Below are positions 15,404 through 24,294 of a DNA stretch of 29,845 nt, piece after piece. Made by a program: the position numbers and the translations under genes. Source of the stretch: an uncultured Collinsella sp. (lineage in GTDB: Bacteria > Actinomycetota > Coriobacteriia > Coriobacteriales > Coriobacteriaceae); the NCBI GenBank assembly GCA_900757465.1, contig CAAENY010000027.1, positions 1 to 29,845 of the forward strand, in the 5' to 3' direction. The notes under the pieces are model-generated. The model worked only from the letters and a program-made list of their open reading frames with translations, was not told the origin of the DNA and made no database searches. Position 1 is the stretch's first letter, and each line of letters opens with the position of its first letter.

Positions 15404-16733
15404 AGAGATGCCCCATCAGATCGGTGTGATACATGCCCGACAAGAACTCGTCGTTTGCCAGCACGTCGAGCTGAAGCTCGCTGTTTTCGCTCACGCCTTC
15501 AATCACGAGCTCGCCCAGGGCCGAGCGCATCTTACGAATAGCGCCGTCACGCGTGGGCGCACACACGATGAGCTTGCCGAGCATAGAGTCGTAGTACGGC
15601 GGAACTTTCGCACCGGTAAACATGGCGGAATCCCAGCGTACGCGCGGACCACCCGGCACACGCAACGCGGTGACCGTTCCACATGACGGCAGAAAGTCCG
15701 GCGTTTCGGCATTGATGCGGCACTCCATGGCGTGGTTGCGGACCGGCATGTCCTCCCGCTCAAAGGGCAGAGGCTGGCCGGCTGCCACGCGCAGCTGCCA
15801 CTTGACCAAGTCGGTATCGGTCACAAACTCTGTAACCGGATGCTCCACCTGCAAGCGCGTGTTCATTTCCATAAAGTAGAAATTGCCGTCGTCCGAATAC
15901 AGGAACTCGATGGTACCGGCTCCTTCGTAGCCGACGGCACGAGCCAAGTCACGCGCTGCCTTGTGCATGCGAGCACGAATGTCGTCGTGTCCGTCGAGGC
16001 ACGGCGCGGGGCTCTCCTCGATTAGCTTTTGGTTGCGCCGCTGCACCGAGCACTCGCGCTCGCCAAGTGAGAACACATGCCCCTGCTTATCGGCCATAAT
16101 CTGCACCTCGACGTGGTGCGCCGGCGCGACGAACTTCTCCATGTAGCACTCGCCGTCGCCAAAAACGGCCTCGCCCTCGGCGCGTGCTTCAATAAAGGCC
16201 TTTGCCGCATCTTCCACGCGCTCGACCTTACGAATGCCGCGACCGCCGCCGCCCGCACGCGCCTTAATAAGCACGGGGCAGCCAATGCGCTCAGCCTCGG
16301 CCGTTGCCTCCTCGGGACTTTTGAGCAAATCGCAGCCCGGCACGATGGGCACGCCCGCCGCGGCAGCCGTTCGACGTGCGGCGTCCTTGTCGCCCATGCT
16401 GTCGATCACCTCGGCCGAAGGACCGACAAACGCCAGACCATACTTGTCGCAGTCGCGCGCGAAGCTCGCCTTCTCGGAAAAAAAGCCATAGCCAGGATGG
16501 ATCGCCTTTGCCCCCGACTTCACGGCACAGGTGAGCACAGCATCGTCGTTGAGGTAGCTCTCGGCAAGACGCGGACCGCCGATGCAATATGCCTCGTCGG
16601 CAAGCTGCACGTGCAGCGCGTCCGCATCGGCCGTGGAATAAACAGCGACGGTCTTGATGCCCATATCGCGGCACGCACGGATAACACGGACCGCGACTTC
16701 TCCGCGGTTGGCGATGAGCACTTTGTCGAACAT
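15390..16733 (-). CDS. accC: Acetyl-CoA carboxylase, biotin carboxylase subunit
   Basis: The 447-residue protein has the family length and features: MFDKVLIANRGEVAVRVIRA at the N-terminus, the ATP-grasp loop KARAGGGGRGIRK, and the signature FMEMNTRLQVEHPVTE. It carboxylates biotin on AccB with ATP and bicarbonate. The ATG at 16733 follows a GGAAGG site; upstream in-frame codons do not look like the family. It follows fabZ by 10 bp and overlaps accDA. Confidence 0.96.
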   Translation of the reverse strand: MFDKVLIANRGEVAVRVIRACRDMGIKTVAVYSTADADALHVQLADEAYCIGGPRLAESYLNDDAVLTCAVKSGAKAIHPGYGFFSEKASFARDCDKYGLAFVGPSAEVIDSMGDKDAARRTAAAAGVPIVPGCDLLKSPEEATAEAERIGCPVLIKARAGGGGRGIRKVERVEDAAKAFIEARAEGEAVFGDGECYMEKFVAPAHHVEVQIMADKQGHVFSLGERECSVQRRNQKLIEESPAPCLDGHDDIRARMHKAARDLARAVGYEGAGTIEFLYSDDGNFYFMEMNTRLQVEHPVTEFVTDTDLVKWQLRVAAGQPLPFEREDMPVRNHAMECRINAETPDFLPSCGTVTALRVPGGPRVRWDSAMFTGAKVPPYYDSMLGKLIVCAPTRDGAIRKMRSALGELVIEGVSENSELQLDVLANDEFLSGMYHTDLMGHLYADE

Positions 16734-16743
16734 GAAGCCTTCC

Positions 16744-17172
16744 TTAACTTTCGTGCATGAGTGCAAAAGACATATCAGCGCGGCAGCAAACCTCACCGTT
16801 GACGCTCGCAGTACCCGTCGCAAAGCGGAACGGCCCGCGCGCACGCGTGATGGTGCACACCAGATCAACCGTGTCGCCCGGGCGCACTGGACGCTTAAAG
16901 CGCACCTTGTCCAGACTCGTGTAGAACGGCGTCGCGCCGCGCGCCTCCTCATCGCCCATCAGCAGCACGCAGCAGTTCTGGGCGAGCATCTCGCACTGAA
17001 TCACGCCAGGGACGACCGGGTTTCCCGGAAAATGCCCCTGCAAAAAGTACTCGTCGCCCGTAATCGTGATCTTGCCGTGGGCCTCGTCGCCCACCAGCTC
17101 GGCTTCGTCGAGCAAAAGCATCGGCTCGCGATGCGGCAACAGCTTCTTGAGCTCTTCTTTGTTCATGGACAT
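16744..17172 (-). CDS. fabZ: 3-hydroxyacyl-ACP dehydratase
   Basis: The 142-residue protein has the hot-dog fold motif LQGHFPGNPVVPGV with the catalytic His near residue 47 and CEMLAQ with the catalytic Glu near 61. FabZ dehydrates beta-hydroxyacyl-ACP in the elongation cycle. Three starts are possible: GTG 17175, ATG 17172 or ATG 17166. The 17172 ATG is preferred for its spacing from GAGGAT, which lies in the accB tail. It sits between accB and accC. Confidence 0.94.
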   Translation of the reverse strand: MSMNKEELKKLLPHREPMLLLDEAELVGDEAHGKITITGDEYFLQGHFPGNPVVPGVIQCEMLAQNCCVLLMGDEEARGATPFYTSLDKVRFKRPVRPGDTVDLVCTITRARGPFRFATGTASVNGEVCCRADMSFALMHES

Positions 17173-17175
17173 CAC

Positions 17176-17652
17176 CTATCCGATCCTCATAAGGCAACTG
17201 CCAAACTCCACGAGGTCGCCGTCGGCCACGCAGATCTCGAGTACCTCGCCGTCTGCCTCGGCCGTCACCTCGTTGAGAACCTTCATGGCCTCGATGATGC
17301 AGAGGGTCTCACCGGCCTTGACCTTGGAGCCCACGTGCACAAACGGCTCGTCGCCCGGCGCCGGGGCAGCATAGAAAACGCCGACCATGGGAGCGGTCAC
17401 CTCGGTGCCCTTGGGCTCCGGTGCGGCGGCAGGCGCCTGCGCGGCGGGCTCCGGTGCGGCGGCAGGCATGGCGACAGGAGCCACCGCCGGAGCAGTCACG
17501 GCACCCGGCATAGGCATGGGCACGGCAACCGGCTGCGCGGCGCTCGCGCGCTCGAGTTCGACCGCGGTGCCATCGGGCTCCTCAACGCGTACGCGCGTGA
17601 GGCCGCGGTCCTCCATAACATCGGCTATCTCGGCAAGTCTTTTGGAATCCAT
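17176..17652 (-). CDS. accB: Acetyl-CoA carboxylase biotin carboxyl carrier protein
   Basis: The 158-residue protein has an N-terminal helix, an Ala/Pro-rich flexible linker (about residues 40-80) and a biotinyl domain. The biotin-accepting lysine is K124 in EAMKVLNEV. The BCCP-typical insertion (thumb) is present around the GDEPFVHVGSKVKAG segment. It carries carboxybiotin between AccC and AccDA. BirA, encoded 5 kb away on the other strand, should attach its biotin. It is 3 bp from both neighbours. Confidence 0.95.
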   Translation of the reverse strand: MDSKRLAEIADVMEDRGLTRVRVEEPDGTAVELERASAAQPVAVPMPMPGAVTAPAVAPVAMPAAAPEPAAQAPAAAPEPKGTEVTAPMVGVFYAAPAPGDEPFVHVGSKVKAGETLCIIEAMKVLNEVTAEADGEVLEICVADGDLVEFGSCLMRIG

Positions 17653-17655
17653 GCT

Positions 17656-18903
17656 CTAGCTCCTCGTATATCTACGCAGCGCGATGGCGGCATTGTGCCC
17701 GCCAAAGCCCAGGTTGGTCGAAAGCGCCCAGGTAAGGTCGGCGCGAACCGCGCGATTGGGCGTGTAATCAAGATCGCAGGCGGGATCGGGCGTGTGGTAG
17801 TTAATGGTCGGCGGCACCACGCCCTGCTCGAGCGCCATGGCGCAGGCCATGACCTCGATGGCGCCCGTGGCACCGATCATATGGCCGGTCATCGACTTGG
17901 TCGACGAGATGTGCGCGGCGCGTGCCGCGTCCTCGCCGAGCGCACGCTTAATGCCCGCCGTCTCGGACGAATCGTTGAGCTTGGTCGAGGTACCGTGAGC
18001 GTTGATGTAGAGGCCCTCGGAAGGCTTAACGTCGCCCTCGGCCACCGCCAGCGATATCGCACGGGCAATGCCGGCAGCCTCGGGATCGGGGCTCGTGATG
18101 TGATAGGCATCATCGGTGTTGCCGTAGCCCACGACCTCGGCATAAATATGCGCACCGCGCGCCTGCGCATGTTCCATGCTCTCGAGCACGAGCACGCAGG
18201 CGCCCTCGCCCATCACAAAGCCGTCGCGATTCGCATCGAACGGACGACAAGCCGTCGCAGGATCGGGGTTGGTGGTCAACGCACGGCAGGACGTAAAGCC
18301 CGCAACGGCATCGGGGATAATGGCCGCCTCGGCACCACCGGCGAGAATCGCATCGGCATAGCCATGCTTGATGGCGCGGAACGCCTCGCCCACGGCATGG
18401 GCCGAAGTCGCGCAAGCAGTCACGACTGGCAGGGTCGGTCCCTTTGCCTTGTGGCGGATCGCGATATTGCCCGAAGCCATATTGGGGATCATCATCGCAA
18501 TCATATAGGGCGATGCACGGCGAGGCCCTCGATCGGCGATCGTGTGGACGTTATCGACGAGTGTCTGCATGCCGCCCACGCCTGAACCCACGTAGACGCC
18601 CAGGCGCTCGCAATCGATAACGCCTTCGACATCAAAACCCGCATCGTGCATGGCCTCGTCCGACGCCGCCAGCGCAAACTGAACGCAGGGGTCCAGGTGC
18701 TTGGCATCGTGCTTACCAAAGTAGTCGTTGCCGTCAAAGCCCTTGACCTCGGCCGCCACTTTAACGGCGAACGCGTCGGTATCGAAGTGCGTGATCGGGC
18801 CGATACCGCACGTGCCGGCGCACATGGCCGCCCAGGTGGCAAGCGCCGTGTTGCCGAGCGGCGATACGGCACCGATGCCGGTGATTGCAACTCTCTGTTC
18901 CAT
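17656..18903 (-). CDS. fabF: 3-oxoacyl-ACP synthase II
   Basis: The 415-residue protein is a KAS II condensing enzyme with the Cys-His-His triad: C164 (VTACATSAHA), H303 (NAHGTSTKLND) and H341 (TKSMTGHMIGATG). It elongates acyl-ACP with malonyl-ACP. The ATG at 18903 (MEQRVAITG) was preferred because AGGAG lies 6 nt upstream; an in-frame TTG at 18921 would place that site inside the gene. It lies between fabG and accB. Confidence 0.96.
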   Translation of the reverse strand: MEQRVAITGIGAVSPLGNTALATWAAMCAGTCGIGPITHFDTDAFAVKVAAEVKGFDGNDYFGKHDAKHLDPCVQFALAASDEAMHDAGFDVEGVIDCERLGVYVGSGVGGMQTLVDNVHTIADRGPRRASPYMIAMMIPNMASGNIAIRHKAKGPTLPVVTACATSAHAVGEAFRAIKHGYADAILAGGAEAAIIPDAVAGFTSCRALTTNPDPATACRPFDANRDGFVMGEGACVLVLESMEHAQARGAHIYAEVVGYGNTDDAYHITSPDPEAAGIARAISLAVAEGDVKPSEGLYINAHGTSTKLNDSSETAGIKRALGEDAARAAHISSTKSMTGHMIGATGAIEVMACAMALEQGVVPPTINYHTPDPACDLDYTPNRAVRADLTWALSTNLGFGGHNAAIALRRYTRS

Positions 18904-18942
18904 CTTGGTCTCCTCATTCAAGCCGTTCTTCGGCCCTGGTTT

Positions 18943-19716
18943 CTACATCGCCATTCCGCCGTCGATGCGCACGACCTCGCCCGTAATGTAGGCAGCCGCA
19001 TCACTCGCCAAAAAGCGCACCACGCCGGCCACTTCCTCGGGGCGCGCCATGCGCTTAAGGGGAATCTGCTCCTCGGTTGCCGCACGCACCTTCTCCGAGA
19101 GCTTTGCCGTCATATCTGTCTCGACAAACCCGGGAGCGACCGCGTTCACTCGTACGCCGCGGGGCGCAAGCTCGCGCGCCGCCGCCTTGGTCAGGCCGAT
19201 GACGCCCGCCTTGGAGGCAGCGTAGTTGGCCTGCCCGGCATTACCCATCAGGCCCACGACCGAGCTCATGTTGACGACGCAACCGCCGCGCTGGCGCATA
19301 AAGGTCTTGGTGAGCGCGCGCGTCATATTGAACGTGCCCTTGAGATTGACATCGAGCACGCGGTCGAAGGCGTCATCGCCCATGCGCATGAGCAGGCCGT
19401 CGCGCGTGATGCCGGCGTTGTTGACGAGCGCCCAAATAGAGCCAAAGTCGTTGAGGACCGCTTCCACGCATGCGTTGACGGCAGCGGGGTCGGCCACGTC
19501 GCATTGATATGCGCGCGCCGTGGCGCCAGCCGCCTCGCAGGCTTCGCACGTCTCGCGCGCCGCATCGACGCCGCCGGCATAGACGACGGCAATATCAAAG
19601 CCGTCCTCCGCCAAGCCAACCGCACACGCACGGCCGATACCCCGCGAGCCGCCCGTGACCAGTGCTACGCGACGCGAGTCGTTGCGCTCGAGCGCGCCGT
19701 TGTTCAAGTTGCCCAT
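18943..19716 (-). CDS. fabG: 3-oxoacyl-ACP reductase
   Basis: The 257-residue short-chain dehydrogenase has the NADP-binding TGGSRGIG at residues 21-28, NNAGITRDG near 99-107, and catalytic S152, Y165 and K169 (SSVVGLMGNAGQANYAASKAG region). It reduces beta-ketoacyl-ACP with NADPH. An N-terminal lead of about 15 residues precedes the fold. GAAAGGA precedes the ATG. It lies 30 bp after fabD. Confidence 0.95.
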   Translation of the reverse strand: MGNLNNGALERNDSRRVALVTGGSRGIGRACAVGLAEDGFDIAVVYAGGVDAARETCEACEAAGATARAYQCDVADPAAVNACVEAVLNDFGSIWALVNNAGITRDGLLMRMGDDAFDRVLDVNLKGTFNMTRALTKTFMRQRGGCVVNMSSVVGLMGNAGQANYAASKAGVIGLTKAAARELAPRGVRVNAVAPGFVETDMTAKLSEKVRAATEEQIPLKRMARPEEVAGVVRFLASDAAAYITGEVVRIDGGMAM

Positions 19717-19746
19717 GTCATTCCTTTCGGGTTACAGCCCTGTGGA

Positions 19747-20673
19747 CTATGCGAGCTCGTCGGCAATAGCTGCGACCTGTTCGGCCGTTTCGCACGAATA
19801 CACGCGAACGTCACTCAACGTACGCTTGACCAAGCCGGACAGCGTTTTACCAGGGCCGACCTCAATAAACGTGTCGATGCCCTGATCCTGCAGAGTATGC
19901 AGCGTGTCGACCCAGCGAACGGCATGACTCACCTGGTTGGCCAAGACATCCGATGCCGCTCGCGGGTCCGCCGGATAGGGCGCCGCCGTCATGTTTGCCA
20001 TGACCGGAATCAGCAGCGGAGACGGCGCGTGGCCGGCTTGGATATACTTCGCCAGCCCCTCAGTCGCCTCGGCCATATAGGGGCTATGGAATGCACCCGA
20101 CACCGCGACCTTCATGGCGCGGCCGCCAGCCTCTTTTACTTGGACGTCGAGCTCCTGCAACGCATCGGGTGCTCCGGCCACAACCGTCTGTTGGGGGCTG
20201 TTGTAGTTGACCGGCCAGCAGTCCTCGCCTGCCTGTTTTGCCAGGCCCTCGACCTGTGCCGCATCGAGTTTGATGACGGCGCGCATGCCGCCGGGGTGAC
20301 GCTCGGCCGCCATGGCCATCAATGCCGCGCGCTCACATACGAGCTCAAAACCCGCTCGCGTACTGAATGCCCCCGCAAAGGTGAGTGCAGCGACCTCGCC
20401 CAGCGAGAATCCCGCACAGGCGGCAGGCATCACGCCGCGCTCGCGCAGGGCGACGGCGACAGCCAAGTCATGCACGAACACGCAAGGCTGCGTGTTCTCG
20501 GTCTGCGAGAGCTCCTCCTTGGAGGCGCTCCGGCACTGCTCGCTGGTCCCCGGGCGCACTTCGTCGGCAATGGCGAACACCTCGGCGGCCGCCGGCGATG
20601 CTTCGATGAGGTCGACGCCCATCGCGGGATGCTGGGCACCCTGGCCGGCAAACAGAAACGCTACGCTACCCAT
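19747..20673 (-). CDS. fabD: Malonyl-CoA:ACP transacylase
   Basis: The 308-residue protein starts MGSVAFLFAGQGAQ. It has the nucleophile motif GFSLGE with S90 and the catalytic H196 (VSGAFHSPYM). The motif is GFSLGE rather than the common GHSLGE. It loads malonyl groups onto AcpP. The ATG at 20673, with GAAGGGTG upstream, overlaps the end of fabK by 13 bp. An upstream in-frame extension inside fabK is Arg-rich and unlike the family. Confidence 0.95.
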   Translation of the reverse strand: MGSVAFLFAGQGAQHPAMGVDLIEASPAAAEVFAIADEVRPGTSEQCRSASKEELSQTENTQPCVFVHDLAVAVALRERGVMPAACAGFSLGEVAALTFAGAFSTRAGFELVCERAALMAMAAERHPGGMRAVIKLDAAQVEGLAKQAGEDCWPVNYNSPQQTVVAGAPDALQELDVQVKEAGGRAMKVAVSGAFHSPYMAEATEGLAKYIQAGHAPSPLLIPVMANMTAAPYPADPRAASDVLANQVSHAVRWVDTLHTLQDQGIDTFIEVGPGKTLSGLVKRTLSDVRVYSCETAEQVAAIADELA

Positions 20674-21605
20674 GCGGACGCACCCTTCAGGACGTGCTCG
20701 GCGCCATCGACCAAATCGTCGACGATTTCGCGAGCGCTCTGGCGCTCGTTGACCATGCCGGCAATCTGTCCGCACAAATACGAACCCTCTTCGTAATTAC
20801 CGTCCTTTGCGGCCTTACGAAGCGCGCCCGTGCCCATGGCCCCGAGCTCCTCGACACTTACGCCCGCCGCCTCGCTCTTGGCGTAGGCGTTGGTGAAGGG
20901 GCTCTTGAGGGCGCGAACCGGATGTCCCGTCGAGCGACCGGTCGCGCGCGTCGACATGTCGCCCGCCTTGAGCACCAGCTCTTTGTACTGTTCGGATACG
21001 GTGCACTCGTTTGCGACCAGAAAGCGTGTTCCCACCTGGACGCCGGCAGCGCCGAGCATAAAGGCGGCCGCCACACCGCGGCCATCGGCGATGCCGCCAG
21101 CCGCAACCACGGGAATATCGACCGCATCGACAACCTGCGGCACCAGTGCCATCGTCGAGGTCTCGCCAATATGGCCGCCTGATTCGGCGCCCTCGGCAAC
21201 CACGGCAGTGGCTCCGCGACGCGCCACGAGACGCGCCAGCGCCACAGATGCAACAACCGGGATGACCTTGATGCCCGCCTCGTTCCACGCCTTCATGTAC
21301 TTGGTGGGATTTCCGGCGCCCGTCACGACGACCGGCACTCGCTCGTCAATAACGACCTGCGCGACCTCGTCGGCAAACGGGCTCATGAGCATGACGTTGA
21401 CGCCAAAGGGCTTATCCGTCCTGGCGCGCAGCTCGTGAATCTGATCGCGCAGCCAGTTGGCGTCGGCGTTCATGGCCGCGATAATCCCTAAGCCGCCCGC
21501 CTCGGACACTGCGGACGCCAGCGAGGCGTCGGCAATCCAGGCCATACCGCCCTGGAACACGGGCTTTTCGATGCCGAGCAGATCGCAGAGAGGAGTCTTG
21601 AGCAT
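20661..21605 (-). CDS. fabK: Enoyl-ACP reductase II (FMN-dependent)
   Basis: The 314-residue TIM-barrel flavoprotein has FQGGMAWIADASLASAVSEAGGLG at the start (abridged motif: FQGGMAW) and the loop EGAESGGHIGE, as in FabK. It performs the last reduction of each elongation cycle. It replaces FabI, so resistance to triclosan would be expected from the family, though not tested. The related nitronate monooxygenase fold is excluded by context. GGAG in the acpP end serves as its binding site. Confidence 0.94.
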   Translation of the reverse strand: MLKTPLCDLLGIEKPVFQGGMAWIADASLASAVSEAGGLGIIAAMNADANWLRDQIHELRARTDKPFGVNVMLMSPFADEVAQVVIDERVPVVVTGAGNPTKYMKAWNEAGIKVIPVVASVALARLVARRGATAVVAEGAESGGHIGETSTMALVPQVVDAVDIPVVAAGGIADGRGVAAAFMLGAAGVQVGTRFLVANECTVSEQYKELVLKAGDMSTRATGRSTGHPVRALKSPFTNAYAKSEAAGVSVEELGAMGTGALRKAAKDGNYEEGSYLCGQIAGMVNERQSAREIVDDLVDGAEHVLKGASAWVA

Positions 21606-21607
21606 CT

Positions 21608-21844
21608 CTACTTCTCCAATGCCGCCTCGACCGTATCGGCGAACTCGCCGACCGTCTTGGGGTTCTCCTCGGTATCGAGCTGGATGCCAAACTCGTCCTC
21701 GACGGCGACGAGGATCTCGACGGTGCCCAGACTGTCGAGACCAATCTCCTCGAGCGTGGACTCGGGCTTCATCTCGACGTCGTCAAGGCCAGCGGTCTCG
21801 CGGATAACGTTGCAAACGCGCTCGAAGGTCTTCTGATCTGCCAT
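21608..21844 (-). CDS. acpP: Acyl carrier protein
   Basis: The 78-residue acidic protein has GLDSLGTVEILVAVEDEF with S38 as the phosphopantetheine site. It carries growing acyl chains between all Fab enzymes. The ATG at 21844 follows GGAG by 7 nt; a longer upstream frame is not ACP-like. It lies 52 bp after fabH and 2 bp before fabK. Confidence 0.95.
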   Translation of the reverse strand: MADQKTFERVCNVIRETAGLDDVEMKPESTLEEIGLDSLGTVEILVAVEDEFGIQLDTEENPKTVGEFADTVEAALEK

Positions 21845-21896
21845 GGTAGTTCTCCTTTGTTTGTGCCCCAGGGGCGTTTTCATTTCCTATGTGCGA

Positions 21897-22856
21897 CTAC
21901 TTCCAACGAAGCAGATAGCCACCTATATCCAGGCCGGCGCCAAATCCAACGAGGGCGATGGTGTCGCCCGTATTCAGTGCGTCGGTGCGTGCCAGCCGGT
22001 CAAGCGCAAAGGGAATGCAGGCGCTCGAAATGTTGCCGGTCTCGCGCAGCGTTCGAACCACGCGCTTGTCTGGCGCACCGAGGCGCTTGACCGCCTGACT
22101 CAGGATTCGTTCGTTAGCCTGATGGAATACAAAATGGTCGATGTCCTCGACCGAAATGCCCGCATCGCTCGCAAGCTTATGGACCGTGTCGCAGATGGCG
22201 TTGACGCCGAACTTGAACACGCGGCGGCCATTCATGGACAGCACGCTCTCGCTATCTGCGGAGGCCTTAAACGGTGAGGTACCGACCAGACCAGGAACGC
22301 GCAACGTCTCGACGTCGGGCGCCGTCGAAAGCTCAGCGGCAAGGGGGCTGTCTCCCCCAGCCTCAATCACTGCGGCGCCTGCCCCATCGCCAAAGAGCAC
22401 GCAGGTGGCACGGTCGGTCCAGTCGAGCGCGCGCGTCATCTGCTCGGCAGCAACGACAAGCACGCGCTCGGCACGGCCGCGGGCGATATAGCCCTCGGCG
22501 ACATCGAGCGCAAATACGAAGCCGGCACAAGCCGCCGAGACATCGAAGGCAGGGCACGTCGCGCCTAGTCGCTCAGCAACGGCACACGCCTCAGCGGGAA
22601 CAAGGTGGTCACCCGTCGTCGTCGAGCAGACGATCAGATCCAGCTGGCTCGCGTCGATTCCGGACACCTGGAGTGCCCGCTCGCTCGCCGCTACGGCAAG
22701 GTCGTCAAGTGACTCGGTGGTGCAGACGTGGCGGCTCTTGATACCTGTGCGGGTAAAAATCCACTCATCCGAGGTATCGAGGAACTCGGACAGCTCGTCA
22801 TTGGAAACACTGCGCTCAGGAAGCGCCGAGCCTGTTCCAAGAATCGTGAAACCCAT
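21897..22856 (-). CDS. fabH: 3-oxoacyl-ACP synthase III
   Basis: The 319-residue initiating condensing enzyme has the triad C110 (DVSAACAGFVFA), H245 (HFVFHQANERI) and N275 (ETGNISSACIP). It joins an acyl-CoA primer to malonyl-ACP. The ATG at 22856 is preceded by AAAGGAGG, an excellent site. It is the first gene of the fatty-acid operon, downstream of two 18-bp dyads likely to be operators. Confidence 0.96.
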   Translation of the reverse strand: MGFTILGTGSALPERSVSNDELSEFLDTSDEWIFTRTGIKSRHVCTTESLDDLAVAASERALQVSGIDASQLDLIVCSTTTGDHLVPAEACAVAERLGATCPAFDVSAACAGFVFALDVAEGYIARGRAERVLVVAAEQMTRALDWTDRATCVLFGDGAGAAVIEAGGDSPLAAELSTAPDVETLRVPGLVGTSPFKASADSESVLSMNGRRVFKFGVNAICDTVHKLASDAGISVEDIDHFVFHQANERILSQAVKRLGAPDKRVVRTLRETGNISSACIPFALDRLARTDALNTGDTIALVGFGAGLDIGGYLLRWK

Positions 22857-22876
22857 CACTAGCCTCCTTTGGGTTG

Positions 22877-22894
22877 TTGACGTGTTTACATCGA
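22877..22894. promoter_or_regulatory. Dyad operator candidate 1, fabH side
   Basis: TTGACGTGTTTACATCGA is an imperfect inverted repeat (TNGANGT-N4-ACNTCNA). It lies inside the predicted fabH 5' UTR, just downstream of a possible minus-strand -10 (TATCCT, 22902-22907). Confidence 0.5.
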
Positions 22895-22924
22895 CCAAGA
22901 GAGGATAGCGCATTTTAGTCGTTG

Positions 22925-22942
22925 TTGACGTGTTAACATTAA
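22925..22942. promoter_or_regulatory. Dyad operator candidate 2, birA side
   Basis: TTGACGTGTTAACATTAA shares GTTGTTGACGTGTT and ACAT with the first dyad, 48 bp away. It lies upstream of the possible fabH -10, where it could block RNA polymerase, and 91 bp before birA. It does not resemble the known FapR or FabT operators. Confidence 0.5.
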
Positions 22943-23032
22943 ATTGTCCAAATGCGACAAAGGCTTCATATTGTGTCTATCTCTCGACACCATTACGCGA
23001 TTGCCTTATTAACTTAGGAGGTAGCAACCGTT

Positions 23033-23809
23033 ATGGATGCCATATTAACGATAGTCGACGTAACCGGATCGACCAACGATGACCTGCTCGAAGCAGGAAA
23101 ACAGGGAGCGCCGCACGGCACAGGACTTGCCGCCTGGGCTCAAACAGCAGGACGCGGCCGGCGCGGGCACAAGTGGGACTCAACCGTCGGTAACTTATTG
23201 CTTTCGATTGTCCTGCGCCCATGCGTTAATCCTGCAAAGTTCTCTGGTCTTGCCGCCGTCAGTGGCCTAGCGGTGCTCGAGGCGCTCGAAAAACAGGGTC
23301 TTGCAAACGAGATTCGCCTTAAATGGCCCAACGACCTGGTCGCGCGTGGACGCAAACTCGGCGGCATTCTGGTCGAGGCGGCTCGTGACAGTGAGGGCAA
23401 GCCCTTCGCCGTCTGCGGCATTGGCGTCAACGTAAACTACACGCCCCAAGAGGTACCCGATGGCGGCCTGGCGGCAATTGGCCTCTCGGACCTTAACGAG
23501 AGCGTTCCCACCGTCAACATGCTCCTCGATGAGGTCTATCACGCAGTTATAGACGCTGTAGATGCGTGGGCAGAGCGTCTCAACGCCATGGAAGAAGACG
23601 CCGGACCGCTCGCGCCCGTCCACGGCGAATATGTCACTCACCTCAATTGGATTGGGGAGCACGTTATCGCCCGTTCCCCTGCCGGCGACGAGCTGGCACG
23701 CGGCATCTTTAAAACCGTCGATGGCTTTGGTCGCGCGTGTATCGAAACGGAAGGCGGTTTGCGATCCTTCCATTTTGAGGAAGCATCGCTGCGTCCCTTG
23801 AGCGAATAG
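23033..23809 (+). CDS. birA: Biotin--[acetyl-CoA-carboxylase] ligase (no repressor domain)
   Basis: The 258-residue enzyme has the biotin-binding loop GRGRRGHKW (residues 40-48) and KWPNDLVARGRKLGGILVEA near 97-116, plus a small C-terminal domain. It attaches biotin to AccB. The N-terminal DNA-binding domain of bifunctional BirA is absent, so it cannot act as the biotin repressor. AGGAGG lies 11 nt upstream of the ATG at 23033. It is transcribed divergently from the fatty-acid operon, sharing a 176-bp region. Confidence 0.94.
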   Translation: MDAILTIVDVTGSTNDDLLEAGKQGAPHGTGLAAWAQTAGRGRRGHKWDSTVGNLLLSIVLRPCVNPAKFSGLAAVSGLAVLEALEKQGLANEIRLKWPNDLVARGRKLGGILVEAARDSEGKPFAVCGIGVNVNYTPQEVPDGGLAAIGLSDLNESVPTVNMLLDEVYHAVIDAVDAWAERLNAMEEDAGPLAPVHGEYVTHLNWIGEHVIARSPAGDELARGIFKTVDGFGRACIETEGGLRSFHFEEASLRPLSE

Positions 23810-23868
23810 GGCGCCGCAACCACCTACTCGGCAGCATTACCCGGCAGTCCAAACCATCATTCAAAACA

Positions 23869-23905
23869 AAAGGGCCCCGCTACCGTAACGGCAGCGGGGC
23901 CCTTT
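23869..23905. terminator. Bidirectional intrinsic terminator
   Basis: AAAGGGCCCCGCT pairs with AGCGGGGCCCTTT, with A and T tracts on the two sides. It ends birA on the plus strand and rpsJ on the minus strand. Confidence 0.9.
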
Positions 23906-23924
23906 AAGCTAAGAGCGATATCGC

Positions 23925-24233
23925 TTAGAGCTTGATGTCGATGTCGACGCCAGCGGGGAGGTCGAGACGCATGAGCGAATCAACGGTGCCCGAGGTGGGG
24001 TCGAGGATGTCGATGAGGCGCTTGTGGGTGCGCATCTCGAACTGCTCACGGGAGTCCTTGTTCACGTGCGGCGAGCGGATAACCGTGTACAGGTTGCGCT
24101 CGGTGGGCAGGGGGACAGGACCGGAAACGCGAGCGCCGGTCTTCTGAGCGGTCTCGACGATGAGCTTCGCGGACTGATCGACGACCTCGTGATCATAGCC
24201 CTTGAGGCGAATGCGGATCTTCTGGGTAGCCAA
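23925..24233 (-). CDS. rpsJ: 30S ribosomal protein S10
   Basis: The 102-residue uS10 has KIRIRLKGYDHEVVD, the SGPVPLPTERNLYTVIRSPH motif and the DPTSGTVDSLMRLDLPAGVDI end. S10 is a head protein and also forms the NusB-S10 antitermination complex. The start is TTG at 24233 with GGAGG upstream. It follows fusA by 61 bp and is then terminated. It is not adjacent to rplC. Confidence 0.97.
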   Translation of the reverse strand: MATQKIRIRLKGYDHEVVDQSAKLIVETAQKTGARVSGPVPLPTERNLYTVIRSPHVNKDSREQFEMRTHKRLIDILDPTSGTVDSLMRLDLPAGVDIDIKL

Positions 24234-24294
24234 CTTAAACCTCCAAAGAGTGCGAGAGATGTTCTCGCAGGATTACGTAACAGGGAGCTCGAAC

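Noticed and set aside
13586..15541. Long plus-strand reading frame (651 codons) opposite accDA
   Set aside because: It is an antisense shadow of a clear carboxyltransferase gene; low-complexity, His/Arg-rich translation without family features.
16654..20796. Long plus-strand frames opposite accC-fabZ-accB-fabF and fabG-fabD
   Set aside because: Antisense to well-identified fatty-acid genes; typical of high-GC codon bias.
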